A stretch of 61,675 bases of DNA from Bradyrhizobium sp. MOS003 (GCF_003020125.1 NZ_PYFW01000018.1:1-61675), one strand, 5' to 3'; positions 26,668 to 35,900 are shown, numbered from the stretch's first letter. The notes: generated by a model not told the origin, from the letters alone. Numbers and translations are program-made.

Positions 26668-26692
26668 GGAACTCCGGCATCGCAACCAGGTT
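26668..26692 (+). promoter_or_regulatory. sigma-EcfG-type promoter for the second DUF4142 gene (distal)
   Basis: GGAAC 26668-26672, spacer 17, GTT 26690-26692. It is 52 bp before the ATG at 26745, nearly the same distance as for the paralogue at 23116. Confidence 0.62.
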
Positions 26693-26712
26693 GCCGGATC
26701 GTAATGTTTCCG

Positions 26713-26737
26713 GGAACTTCGCCTCTCGCCTGGGGTT
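26713..26737 (+). promoter_or_regulatory. second GGAAC-N17-GTT element (proximal)
   Basis: GGAAC 26713-26717, spacer 17, GTT 26735-26737. Only seven bases separate it from the ATG, so if used it would give a leaderless or nearly leaderless mRNA. Confidence 0.45.
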
Positions 26738-26744
26738 GACCATT

Positions 26745-27257
26745 ATGCGAATTTTCGTCGCGATCATCCTGGCATTCATCAGCACTGCAGTGCTTGCCGA
26801 CAGTACCGGCGAGCAAAGGACTGCCGAGCGCGCACCGAGCGCGACCGATGTCATCACCGGCCTCTACAATTTCAGCCGCTTCCAGCAAGGCCTGCTAGAG
26901 AGCGCGGACTTGAAGGGCAACGCCGAAGTCAGGAATCTCGCCGCCTTGCGCGCCGAGGAAGCGGCCAAGCGTGACAAGACGTTGAAGCAGATCCAGGAGG
27001 AGATTGGCTCAGAACCGCGTGGAGGCAAGACGACGTCTGTCAGCGCAAGCCTCGTGGAGCCCGAAACTGCGGACGGACCGACTTACGTTCGAACCTTCTA
27101 TGCCTCGCAGATTCCCGAATATGAATCGGCCATTGAGCTTCTCGACCGCTATCTGAAAGGGCCCGACAACACCGCGCTCGCGGCGTTCGCCCGCGAGCAG
27201 CTCCCGATGCTGCGTGCGCAGGTCAAGGACGCCGAGCGCACGATGGCAGACAAGTAG
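26745..27257 (+). CDS. DUF4142 exported protein, second copy
   Basis: A 170-residue protein with signal peptide MRIFVAIILAFISTAVLAD and a DUF4142-like helical region (about residues 35-165): YNFSRFQQGLLESADLKGN, ALRAEEAAKRDKTLKQIQ, FYASQIPEYESAIELLDRYL. More divergent than the copy at 23116, but with the same order of helices. Two GGAAC-N17-GTT elements lie upstream. There is no clear Shine-Dalgarno before the ATG, which fits use of the proximal promoter. Confidence 0.8.
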   Translation: MRIFVAIILAFISTAVLADSTGEQRTAERAPSATDVITGLYNFSRFQQGLLESADLKGNAEVRNLAALRAEEAAKRDKTLKQIQEEIGSEPRGGKTTSVSASLVEPETADGPTYVRTFYASQIPEYESAIELLDRYLKGPDNTALAAFAREQLPMLRAQVKDAERTMADK

Positions 27258-27263
27258 CGACCT

Positions 27264-27434
27264 TTATTTGTCATTCGGATGATGTTGCTGGCTCTCCGGG
27301 CGGACCGCGCGGTTGCTTTCGGGCATTTTGTCCAGGCCGCCATTGCCGCCCGACGATGAGTCCCCGCTGCCGCCCGGCTTCGATCGGGTCGCCGCCCCCG
27401 TGGTCGGCGTATCCCCGGCGGGATCGCCGGTCAC
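27264..27434 (-). CDS. possible small disordered protein
   Basis: About 56 residues from a GTG at 27434: Gly/Ser/Thr-rich (GDTPTTGAATRSKPGG) ending ESQQHHPNDK. The composition is like other hydrophilic stress proteins in this island, but the start is uncertain (frame open to 27515) and there is no strong ribosome site. It is convergent with the DUF4142 gene, 6 bp apart. Confidence 0.33.
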   Translation of the reverse strand: MTGDPAGDTPTTGAATRSKPGGSGDSSSGGNGGLDKMPESNRAVRPESQQHHPNDK

Positions 27435-27507
27435 GGCGCTTCGGCAGCCAAGATGCCGGACACGGAAAGCCGAGCAGTGCCCTGTCGTCCTTTTTTCCAC
27501 ACGACAT

Positions 27508-27532
27508 GGAACCAATTCGAGGATTCGCCGTT
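27508..27532 (+). promoter_or_regulatory. sigma-EcfG-type promoter upstream of the poly-HAMP kinase
   Basis: GGAAC 27508-27512, spacer 17, GTT 27530-27532 (full CGTT form), 138 bp before the kinase start. It would place the kinase pair in the general stress regulon. The rest of 27435-27670 shows no other recognisable site. Confidence 0.58.
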
Positions 27533-27670
27533 ATTGGCGTCGGGCTGAGCAGGACAGGTTCCATATCCTCGCGCCGCAACGTTGGCGCTTGATTTCGAAT
27601 TTGGCTGACGCTCTATTTCGACCAATCGCGTCTGGCCTTGGATTCGGCCGACACCTGCGGGGGAATCAAT

Positions 27671-30600
27671 ATGAGCGACCTCGATCCCGGATCTGCATCA
27701 CGGTCCGGTCGTCGCGTTCCAAAGCCAAAACCCAGTGGTGTATCGGATCCGGATTCGCGGGCGGAACTGCTGCTCGCCCTGCAAGCCATGCGCAGCGGCG
27801 ACTTTTCCGTCCGCATGAGCGGCGACTATCTCGGCATCGACGGCAAGATCGCCGACACTTTCAATGAAATCATCGCCGCCAACCAGCGCATGGCGCAGCA
27901 GCTCGAACTGGTCGGCCAGGTGGTCGGCCGCGAAGGCAAGACGCGCCAGCGCGTGAAGTTCGGCCTCGCCTCCGGCTCCTGGGCCGACATGGAGGGTTCC
28001 GTCAACACACTGATCGACGACCTGCTGTGGCCGACGCGCGAGGTGACGCGCGCAGTCGCCGCCGTCGCGCAAGGCGACCTGCTCCAGACCGTCAAGCTCG
28101 ACGTCGACGGCCGGCCGCTGCGCGGCGAGTTCCTGCAATCGGCGACCATCGTCAACACCATGATCAAGCAGCTCGGCGTGTTCACCTCCGAGGTGACGCG
28201 CGTGGCGCGTGAGGTCGGCACCGAGGGCAAGCTCGGCGGCCAGGCCCAGGTGCCGGAGGTGACCGGCGTCTGGAAGGACTTGACCGAGAGCGTCAACTCG
28301 ATGGCGAACAATCTGACCAACCAGGTTCGCAACATCGCCGAGGTGACGATCGCGGTCGCCAACGGCGACCTCTCCAAGAAGATCACCGTCGACGTCCGCG
28401 GCGAGATCCTTCAGCTCAAGGAAGCCATCAACACGATGGTGGACCAGCTGCGCTCGTTCGCCTCCGAGGTGACGCGCGTCGCGCGCGAGGTCGGCACTGA
28501 CGGCAAGCTCGGCGGCCAGGCGATCGTGCCCGGCGTCGCCGGCACCTGGAAGGACTTGACGGACTCCGTGAATGCGATGTGCGGCAATCTCACCGCGCAG
28601 GTCCGCAACATCGCCAACGTGACGACCGCCGTGGCGCGCGGCGACCTCTCGCGCAAGATCACGGTGGACGTGCGCGGCGAAATCCTGGAGTTGAAGGACA
28701 CCATCAACACCATGGTGGACCAGCTCAACGCCTTCGCCTCGGAGGTGACGCGCGTCGCGCGCGAGGTCGGCACCGAGGGCAAGCTCGGCGGCCAGGCCCA
28801 GGTCTCCGGCGTCGCCGGTACCTGGAAGGACCTCACCGACAACGTCAACTTCATGGCCTCGAACCTGACGGCACAGGTCCGCAACATCGCCGACGTCGCC
28901 ACCGCGATCGCGAGCGGCGATCTCTCGAAGAAGATCACGGTGAACGTCTCGGGCGAAATCCTTCAGCTGAAGGAAACGCTCAACACCATGGTCGACCAGC
29001 TCAACGCCTTTGCCGGCGAAGTCACCCGCGTCGCGCGCGAGGTCGGCACGGAAGGACGGCTCGGCGGCCAGGCCAACGTGCTCGGCGTCGCCGGCACCTG
29101 GAAGGACCTGACCGAGAGCGTCAACTCGATGGCCTCGAACCTGACAGCGCAGGTCCGCAACATCGCCGAGGTGACGACCGCGGTCGCCGGCGGCGATTTG
29201 TCGAAGAAGATCACCGTGGACGTGCGCGGCGAGATCCTGGAGCTGAAAGACACCATCAACACCATGGTGGACCAGCTCAACGCCTTCGCCGGCGAAGTCA
29301 CGCGCGTGGCGCGCGAGGTCGGCACCGAAGGCAAGCTCGGCGGCCAGGCCGTCGTGCGCGGCGTCGGCGGCACCTGGAAGGACCTCACCGACAGCGTCAA
29401 CTCGATGGCCTCGAACCTCACCGGCCAGGTCCGCAACATCGCCGAGGTCGCGACCGCGGTCGCCAAGGGCGATTTGTCGAAGAAGATCACGGTGAACGTG
29501 TCGGGCGAAATCCTTCAGCTGAAGGAAACGCTCAACACCATGGTCGACCAGCTCAATGCCTTCGCCGGCGAAGTCACCCGCGTCGCGCGCGAGGTCGGCA
29601 CCGACGGCAAGCTGGGCGGCCAGGCCGGCGTGCCCGGCGTCGCCGGCACCTGGAAAGACCTCACCGACTCCGTGAACTCGATGGCGGGCAACCTCACCGC
29701 CCAGGTCCGCAACATCGCCGAGGTCGCGACCGCGATCGCCGGCGGCGACCTCTCGCGCAAGATCACCGTGGACGTGCGCGGCGAGATCCTGCAGCTCAAG
29801 GACACGCTGAACACGATGGTCGACCAGCTCAACCGTTTCGCGGGCGAGGTGACGCGCGTCGCGCGCGAGGTCGGCACCGAAGGCCGCCTCGGCGGGCAGG
29901 CCAACGTGCCCGGCGTCGCCGGCACCTGGAAGGACCTCACCGACTCCGTGAACTCGATGGCGGGCAACCTCACCGCCCAGGTCCGCAACATCGCCGAAGT
30001 CACCACGGCGGTTGCACGCGGTGACCTCTCCCGCAAGATCACCGTCGACGTGAAGGGCGAAATCCTCGAGCTCAAGAACACCATCAACACCATGGTGGAC
30101 CAGCTCAACGCCTTCGCCGGCGAAGTGACGCGCGTGGCGCGCGAGGTCGGCACCGAAGGCAAGCTCGGCGGCCAGGCCGAGGTGCCCGGCGTCGCCGGCA
30201 CGTGGAAGGACCTCACCGACAACGTCAACTTCATGGCCTCGAACCTGACCGCCCAGGTCCGCAACATCGCCGAGGTCGCGACCGCGATCGCCGGCGGCGA
30301 TTTGTCGAAGAAGATCACGGTGGACGTGCGCGGCGAGATCCTGCTGCTCAAGGACACCTTGAACACCATGGTCGAGCAGCTCCGCTCCTTCGCCGCCGAG
30401 GTGACGCGCGTCGCGCGCGAGGTCGGCACCGAAGGCCGCCTCGGCGGTCAGGCCGTCGTGCCCGGCGTCGGCGGCACGTGGAAGGATCTGACCGACAACG
30501 TCAACCTTCTGGCGGCGAACCTCACCACTCAGGTCCGAAACATCGCCGAAGTGACCACGGCGGTCGCCCGCGGTGACTTGTCGCGCAAGATCACCGTCGA

Positions 30601-33600
30601 CGTGAAGGGCGAAATCCTCGAGCTGAAGAACACCATCAACACCATGGTGGACCAGCTCAACGCCTTCGCCGGCGAAGTCACGCGCGTTGCGCGCGAGGTC
30701 GGCACCGAAGGCAAGCTCGGCGGCCAGGCCCAGGTGCCCGGCGTTGCCGGCACCTGGAAGGACCTCACCGACACCGTGAATTTCATGGCTGCGAACCTGA
30801 CCGAGCAGGTCCGCGGCATCGTCAAGGTTGTGACCGCCGTCGCGAACGGCGATTTGAAGCAGAACCTTACCGTGAAATCGAAGGGCGAGGTCGCCGCTCT
30901 CGCCGACACCATCAACAACATGACCGAGACGCTTGCGACCTTCGCCGACCAGGTGACGTCGGTGGCGCGCGAGGTCGGCGTCGAAGGCCGCCTCGGCGGT
31001 CAGGCCAACGTGCCGGGTGCCGCCGGCACCTGGAAGGACCTCACAGGCAACGTCAACCTGCTCGCGGCCAACCTCACCTCGCAGGTGCGCGCGATCGCAG
31101 AAGTCGCGACCGCGGTGACCAAGGGCGATTTGACGCGGTCGATCCAGGTCGACGCCCGCGGCGAAGTCGCCGAGCTGAAAGACAACATCAACACGATGAT
31201 CACGAATCTCCGTCTCACGACGGACGTGAACACCGAGCAGGACTGGCTGAAGACCAATCTCGCCAAATTCACCAACATGCTCCAGGGCCAGCGCGACCTG
31301 ACCACTGTTGGCCGGCTGTTGCTCACCGAATTGTCGCCGCTGGTAAATGCCCATACCGGCGTGATCTACCAGGTCGAGAGCGAGGACAATCCGCAGCTGC
31401 TGCTGCTCGCCTCCTACGCCAGCGACGGCATCTATCCCTATCAGCGCGTGCTGCAGTTCGGCGACGGCCTGATCGGTCAGTGTGCGCTCGACAAGAGGCC
31501 GCGCATGGTCGCCGACATCCCGTCCGACGTGGTGCCGATCAACTCGGCGCTGTTCCGCGTCGCACCGAAGAACCTCGTCGTGCTGCCGGTGCTGTTCGAG
31601 GGCCAGGTCAAGGCCGTGATCGAGCTCGCCTCGCTCGTCTCCTTCACGACCTCGCAGATGACGTTCCTGGAGCAGCTCACCGACTCCATCGGCATCGTGC
31701 TCAACTCGATCGAAGCGACGATGCAGACCGAAGGCCTGCTCAAGCAGTCGCAACAGCTTGCCGGCGAGCTCCAGACCCAGCAGCGCGAATTGCAGCAGAC
31801 CAACGACCAGCTCGAGCAGAAGGCCCAACAGCTCGCCGAGCGCAACGTCGAGGTCGAGCGCAAGAACCAGGAGATCGAGCAGGCCCGCCGCGCGCTGGAG
31901 GAAAAGGCAACCGAGCTTGCCCTGACCTCGAAATACAAGTCCGAATTCCTCGCCAATATGAGCCACGAGCTGCGCACGCCGCTGAACTCGATCTTGATCC
32001 TTGGACAACAGCTCACCGACAATCCGGACGGCAACCTCTCGGCCAAGCAGGTCGAATTCGCCCGCACCATCCACGGCGCCGGCACCGACCTGCTCAATCT
32101 CATCAGCGACATCCTGGATCTGTCCAAGATCGAATCCGGCACGGTGACGGTCGACGCCGAGGAGATCCTGACCGCGAACCTGCTCGAGACCGTGGGCCGG
32201 CCGTTCCGGCACGAGGCGGACAACCGCAATCTATCGTTCAAGATCGACATCGATCCGAACCTGCCGCGCAGCCTCGTCACCGACTCCAAGCGGCTGCAGC
32301 AGGTTCTGAAGAACCTGCTCTCCAACGCCTTCAAGTTCACCGCCGAAGGCGAGGTGCGCCTGAAGGTCACCGGGGCGGTCGGCGGCTGGGGAACTGATCA
32401 CCCGGTGCTGAACTCCGCGCCCTCCGTGATCGCGTTCGAAGTGTCCGACACCGGCATCGGCATTCCCCTGGAGAAGCAGAAGCTGATCTTCGAGGCGTTC
32501 CAGCAGGCCGACGCGGGTACCAGCCGGAAATACGGCGGCACCGGCCTTGGACTTGCGATCAGCCGCGAACTCGCGAGCCTGCTGGGCGGCGAAATTCATC
32601 TGCGCAGCTTGCCGGGCAAGGGCTCGTCGTTCACGCTGTATCTGCCGCTCAAATATTCCGGCCCGACGCTCGCACCGCGTGCGGCGCCGACGCCGCAGCC
32701 ACACAACCAGCCGCCGGCGCTGCAGCTGGCCGCGCCGGAGCAGCAGCGCGTCATCGAGCAGCTTCCCGACGACCGGCTCAACCTGGAGCCCGGCGACAGC
32801 ATCCTGCTGATCGTCGAGGACGACCCGCATTACGCGCGCGTGCTGGTCGACCTCGCGCGCGACAAGGGATTCAAGGTGCTGGTCGCCGCCCGCGGCGCCG
32901 AGGCGCTGGAGCTTGCCAAGCAGTACCAGCCGCGCGCGGTCTCGCTCGACGTGTTCCTGCCCGACATGCTCGGCTGGACTGTGCTGAGCCAGCTCAAGCA
33001 CAATCCCCTGACCCGCCATATCCCCGTGCAGGTCATCACGCTCGACGAAGACCGCCAGCATGCGCTGGCGCGTGGCGCGTTCTCTTTCGTCAACAAACCG
33101 ACGACGACCGAGGGCGTCTCGGCCGCGCTCACGCAGATCAAGGAATATGCGCGTCCCAGGCGGAAGCGGCTCCTGATCGTCGAGGACAACGAGGCCGAGC
33201 AGCTCTCGATCCGCGAGTTGCTGCATCACGACGACATCGAGATCGTGACCACCGACACCGGCGCCGGCGCGCTTTCGACACTGCGCGAGGAGCCCTGCGA
33301 TTGCGTGGTGCTCGATCTCAGGCTGCCCGACATGAGCGGCTTCGAGGTGCTGGACCAGATCCGCAACGACGAGGCGCTGTCGAACGTCCCGGTCGTCGTC
33401 TTCACCGGCCGCGAGCTGTCGGCGGAGGAGGACGCGGAACTTCACACCATGGCGCGCAGCATCGTGGTCAAGGGCGTGGAATCGCCGGAACGCCTGCTCG
33501 ACGAGACCGCGCTGTTCCTGCACCGCGTGATCACGGAACTTCCGGTCGAGAAGCAGCGCATGCTGGAGAAGCTGAACAGTTCCGACGAGGACCTGATCGG

Positions 33601-33967
33601 CAAGACCGCCCTGCTGGTCGACGACGATGCCCGCAATATCTTCGCGCTGTCGAGCGTGCTGGAACGGCGCGGCATGAAGGTTCTGACGGCCACGACCGGC
33701 CGTGAAGCCGTCACGCTGGTCGAATCCAATCCGGAGATCGCCATCGTGCTGATGGACATCATGATGCCGCAGATGGATGGCTACCAAACCATCGGCGTCA
33801 TTCGCGAAAACCCGGCCTTCGCCCGCCTACCGATCATCGCGCTGACCGCCAAGGCGATGAAGGGCGACCGCGAAAAATGCCTGGAGGCCGGCGCGTCCGA
33901 CTACCTCGCCAAACCCGTCAACACCGATCAATTGCTGCTTGCGATCCGCATGTGGCTGCACCGTTGA
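27671..33967 (+). CDS. soluble poly-HAMP hybrid histidine kinase with three receiver domains
   Basis: A 2,098-residue cytoplasmic hybrid kinase with no membrane segment. Order: a divergent HAMP-like region (about 25-174); eleven tandem 92-residue HAMP units (175-1186); GAF domain (about 1212-1350); coiled coil rich in Gln/Glu (about 1355-1425); HisKA with SHELRTPL, phospho-acceptor His1432; HATPase_c with N box near 1548 and G boxes DTGIGIP and GTGLGLAISR; then REC1 (Asp1760), REC2 (Asp1882) and REC3 (Asp2029). The repeat wording (VTRVAREVGTEGKLGGQA, GTWKDLTDSVN) is that of fungal group III kinases (Nik1/Os-1), which sense osmotic stress. The ATG at 27671 was chosen over 27638 by the ribosome site. 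The next gene, a second kinase, starts 14 bp after the stop. Confidence 0.9.
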   Translation: MSDLDPGSASRSGRRVPKPKPSGVSDPDSRAELLLALQAMRSGDFSVRMSGDYLGIDGKIADTFNEIIAANQRMAQQLELVGQVVGREGKTRQRVKFGLASGSWADMEGSVNTLIDDLLWPTREVTRAVAAVAQGDLLQTVKLDVDGRPLRGEFLQSATIVNTMIKQLGVFTSEVTRVAREVGTEGKLGGQAQVPEVTGVWKDLTESVNSMANNLTNQVRNIAEVTIAVANGDLSKKITVDVRGEILQLKEAINTMVDQLRSFASEVTRVAREVGTDGKLGGQAIVPGVAGTWKDLTDSVNAMCGNLTAQVRNIANVTTAVARGDLSRKITVDVRGEILELKDTINTMVDQLNAFASEVTRVAREVGTEGKLGGQAQVSGVAGTWKDLTDNVNFMASNLTAQVRNIADVATAIASGDLSKKITVNVSGEILQLKETLNTMVDQLNAFAGEVTRVAREVGTEGRLGGQANVLGVAGTWKDLTESVNSMASNLTAQVRNIAEVTTAVAGGDLSKKITVDVRGEILELKDTINTMVDQLNAFAGEVTRVAREVGTEGKLGGQAVVRGVGGTWKDLTDSVNSMASNLTGQVRNIAEVATAVAKGDLSKKITVNVSGEILQLKETLNTMVDQLNAFAGEVTRVAREVGTDGKLGGQAGVPGVAGTWKDLTDSVNSMAGNLTAQVRNIAEVATAIAGGDLSRKITVDVRGEILQLKDTLNTMVDQLNRFAGEVTRVAREVGTEGRLGGQANVPGVAGTWKDLTDSVNSMAGNLTAQVRNIAEVTTAVARGDLSRKITVDVKGEILELKNTINTMVDQLNAFAGEVTRVAREVGTEGKLGGQAEVPGVAGTWKDLTDNVNFMASNLTAQVRNIAEVATAIAGGDLSKKITVDVRGEILLLKDTLNTMVEQLRSFAAEVTRVAREVGTEGRLGGQAVVPGVGGTWKDLTDNVNLLAANLTTQVRNIAEVTTAVARGDLSRKITVDVKGEILELKNTINTMVDQLNAFAGEVTRVAREVGTEGKLGGQAQVPGVAGTWKDLTDTVNFMAANLTEQVRGIVKVVTAVANGDLKQNLTVKSKGEVAALADTINNMTETLATFADQVTSVAREVGVEGRLGGQANVPGAAGTWKDLTGNVNLLAANLTSQVRAIAEVATAVTKGDLTRSIQVDARGEVAELKDNINTMITNLRLTTDVNTEQDWLKTNLAKFTNMLQGQRDLTTVGRLLLTELSPLVNAHTGVIYQVESEDNPQLLLLASYASDGIYPYQRVLQFGDGLIGQCALDKRPRMVADIPSDVVPINSALFRVAPKNLVVLPVLFEGQVKAVIELASLVSFTTSQMTFLEQLTDSIGIVLNSIEATMQTEGLLKQSQQLAGELQTQQRELQQTNDQLEQKAQQLAERNVEVERKNQEIEQARRALEEKATELALTSKYKSEFLANMSHELRTPLNSILILGQQLTDNPDGNLSAKQVEFARTIHGAGTDLLNLISDILDLSKIESGTVTVDAEEILTANLLETVGRPFRHEADNRNLSFKIDIDPNLPRSLVTDSKRLQQVLKNLLSNAFKFTAEGEVRLKVTGAVGGWGTDHPVLNSAPSVIAFEVSDTGIGIPLEKQKLIFEAFQQADAGTSRKYGGTGLGLAISRELASLLGGEIHLRSLPGKGSSFTLYLPLKYSGPTLAPRAAPTPQPHNQPPALQLAAPEQQRVIEQLPDDRLNLEPGDSILLIVEDDPHYARVLVDLARDKGFKVLVAARGAEALELAKQYQPRAVSLDVFLPDMLGWTVLSQLKHNPLTRHIPVQVITLDEDRQHALARGAFSFVNKPTTTEGVSAALTQIKEYARPRRKRLLIVEDNEAEQLSIRELLHHDDIEIVTTDTGAGALSTLREEPCDCVVLDLRLPDMSGFEVLDQIRNDEALSNVPVVVFTGRELSAEEDAELHTMARSIVVKGVESPERLLDETALFLHRVITELPVEKQRMLEKLNSSDEDLIGKTALLVDDDARNIFALSSVLERRGMKVLTATTGREAVTLVESNPEIAIVLMDIMMPQMDGYQTIGVIRENPAFARLPIIALTAKAMKGDREKCLEAGASDYLAKPVNTDQLLLAIRMWLHR
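28193..31228 (+). repeat. eleven tandem 276-bp coding repeats (HAMP units)
   Basis: Exactly in-phase 276-bp units begin at 28193, 28469, 28745, 29021, 29297, 29573, 29849, 30125, 30401, 30677 and 30953. Each encodes VTRVAREVGT at its start and a VDQLNAFAGE-like end. Units 1-9 are nearly uniform; the last two diverge. DNA similarity is high enough to allow slippage or unequal crossing-over. Confidence 0.95.
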
Positions 33968-33981
33968 GTTTGGACCCGCGA

Positions 33982-35469
33982 ATGGACCACGAAAAGGTCA
34001 ACATCCTCCTCGTCGACGACCAGCCCGCAAAGCTGCTCGCCTATGAGGTGATATTGAAGGAACTCGGCGAGAACCTCGTGATCGCCTCGTCCGGCCGTGA
34101 GGCCCTGGAGGTGCTGCTCAAGACCGAGATCGCGGTGATCCTGGTCGACGTCTGCATGCCCGAGCTCGACGGCTTCGAGCTCGCCGCGATGATCCGCGAG
34201 CATCCGCGCTTCCAGAAGACCGCGATGATCTTCATCTCCGCCATCCAGGTCAGCGACATCGACCGGTTGCGCGGCTACGAGATGGGCGCGGTCGACTACG
34301 TGCCGGTACCGGTCGTGCCGGAGGTGCTGCGCGCAAAGATCAAGGTGTTTGCCGAGCTCTACCGCAAGACCCGCGAGCTGGAACGGCTGAACCGGGAGCT
34401 CGAGGATCGCGTCCGCGCACGCACGGCGGAACTGGAGAACTCCACCACCAAGCTGCGCGAAAGCGAGCAGCGGCGCAGCATGGCGATCGCCGCCGGCAAG
34501 ATGGGCTCCTGGGATTGGGACTGGATCAGCGGCGACTGGATGTGGGACGAGGGGCAATATCGCATCTTTGGCGTCAGCCCCGACAGCTTCGCGGTCAACC
34601 CGGCCAACGTTCAGGCGCTGCTGCATCCCGACGACGTCGAGCAGTTGCGCAAGGCGGTTGCCGAATTCAACAAGGGCACGCGGGCCTATGAGACCGAGTT
34701 CCGCATCCTGCGGCCCGACGGAGAGGTGCGCTGGTGCGTGGGCACGGCAGCAGCAACGGTGGACGACAGCAGTCGCGTCGTGCGCGTGAGCGGCGTCACC
34801 GTGGACATCACCGAACGCAAGCGTGCCGAAGAACGGCAGAATCTGCTGGCCCGGGAAGTCGATCATCGTGCCAAGAATGCACTGGCGCTGGCGCAATCGA
34901 TCGTGCGCCTCACCCGCGCCGACGAGGTCAAGGCCTATGTCAACGCCGTGGAAGGACGCATCAATGCGCTGGCGCGCGTGCACACCATCCTGTCGCTGTC
35001 GAGCTGGCAAGGCGCCGAGCTCTCCAGGCTGATCGACGAGGAGCTTGCGCCCTATTCGCTCGGCGGCCAGATCGTGTTGGCGGGTCCGGAGGTCCAGTTG
35101 ATGCCGACGACGGCCCAGACCTTGGCGCTCGCGCTGCATGAGCTCTTCACCAACTCGGCCAAGTACGGCGCCCTCTCGACCAGATCGGGTCGGCTCGCGA
35201 TCGGCTGGCAAGTCGAGGACGAATTGCTGACACTGAACTGGGATGAAACCGGCGGTCCACTCGTCATGCCCCCGAAGTCTCGCGGCTTCGGCACGCGAAG
35301 TCTGCTTGCGAGCGTCGAGTCCCAGCTCGGTGGACAGGCGCAATTCAATTGGCGAGCCGAGGGATTGTTGTGCCGTCTGGAGGTGCCGCTGACACGCAAG
35401 GCGGCGGCGACCGCACCCGGAAAATTCGACGCCGCAAGCGCGGCCGAATTGCAACGCGCCTCGGGCTGA
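33982..35469 (+). CDS. REC-PAS-HWE histidine kinase
   Basis: A 495-residue soluble protein. An N-terminal receiver (about 1-125, LLVDDQPAKLLAYE, phospho-Asp in LVDVCMPELDG), a coiled coil (about 130-165), a PAS/PAC domain (about 170-290, ending TVDITERKRAEE), and a C-terminal HWE kinase (about 295-480) with H box DHRAKNALALAQS and N box ALHELFTNSAKYGALS. HWE/HisKA_2 kinases often drive the PhyR-EcfG general stress response in Alphaproteobacteria. It follows the poly-HAMP kinase by 14 bp; phosphotransfer from that kinase to its receiver is a reasonable inference. Confidence 0.9.
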   Translation: MDHEKVNILLVDDQPAKLLAYEVILKELGENLVIASSGREALEVLLKTEIAVILVDVCMPELDGFELAAMIREHPRFQKTAMIFISAIQVSDIDRLRGYEMGAVDYVPVPVVPEVLRAKIKVFAELYRKTRELERLNRELEDRVRARTAELENSTTKLRESEQRRSMAIAAGKMGSWDWDWISGDWMWDEGQYRIFGVSPDSFAVNPANVQALLHPDDVEQLRKAVAEFNKGTRAYETEFRILRPDGEVRWCVGTAAATVDDSSRVVRVSGVTVDITERKRAEERQNLLAREVDHRAKNALALAQSIVRLTRADEVKAYVNAVEGRINALARVHTILSLSSWQGAELSRLIDEELAPYSLGGQIVLAGPEVQLMPTTAQTLALALHELFTNSAKYGALSTRSGRLAIGWQVEDELLTLNWDETGGPLVMPPKSRGFGTRSLLASVESQLGGQAQFNWRAEGLLCRLEVPLTRKAAATAPGKFDAASAAELQRASG

Positions 35470-35521
35470 AGCGCGATGCGATCAGGATGAATCGTCACCC
35501 CGCTTCACGTTGGCGTTTGCC

Positions 35522-35788
35522 CTAGCCCGACGCCACCATCCTCGATTGCCGCTGCGGCAGCGCTTCCTCGGCGAGGCGTCCTTCGAGCCAGGCTTCCGTC
35601 CGGGCGAGATCGCGTAGCGCCCTCGCGTAGCGGCGGGCCGCACTTCGCTCCGCGCCGCGCGGCAGTTTGCGGGCTTTGCGCAGCATATCCGCCGCCGCGT
35701 TGCGATAGGCCAGCGAGCGGTAAAGAAAGACGACCTTACCCATAGCGAATGTTCCCGTTTCGAATGTACCCGTTTTGCTGGTGCTCAT
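35522..35788 (-). CDS. small basic hypothetical protein
   Basis: About 88 residues; the core MGKVVFLYRSLAYRNAAADM and RRYARALRDLARTEAWLEGRL is helical and Arg/Ala-rich. The first 15 residues (MSTSKTGTFETGTFA) are uncertain, and translation may begin at 35743 instead. Convergent with the HWE kinase. No family recognised. Confidence 0.5.
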   Translation of the reverse strand: MSTSKTGTFETGTFAMGKVVFLYRSLAYRNAAADMLRKARKLPRGAERSAARRYARALRDLARTEAWLEGRLAEEALPQRQSRMVASG

Positions 35789-35847
35789 CATCGCCAATCC
35801 GGCATGAACGTCGGATGAAGCCGACCACGACAATCCTTCATCCGTTT

Positions 35848-35872
35848 GGAACCGGTCAATATCGCCCGCGTT
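35848..35872 (+). promoter_or_regulatory. sigma-EcfG-type promoter, GGAAC-N17-CGTT
   Basis: GGAAC 35848-35852, spacer 17, GTT 35870-35872, 28 bp before the small membrane protein gene at 35901. Confidence 0.66.
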
Positions 35873-35900
35873 TGCATGCCAGTTCCGGGATGCAGTTCCC

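Noticed and set aside
28193..31228. Regular repeats that might be taken for a CRISPR array
   Set aside because: Unit length is 276 bp without spacers, in frame, and coding for HAMP domains.
27698..32212. A 1,504-codon open frame on the minus strand opposite the poly-HAMP kinase
   Set aside because: It is an antisense shadow of the GC-rich tandem repeats; the product is a Val/Asp/His/Arg repeat without any domain, and the plus strand has perfect kinase motifs.
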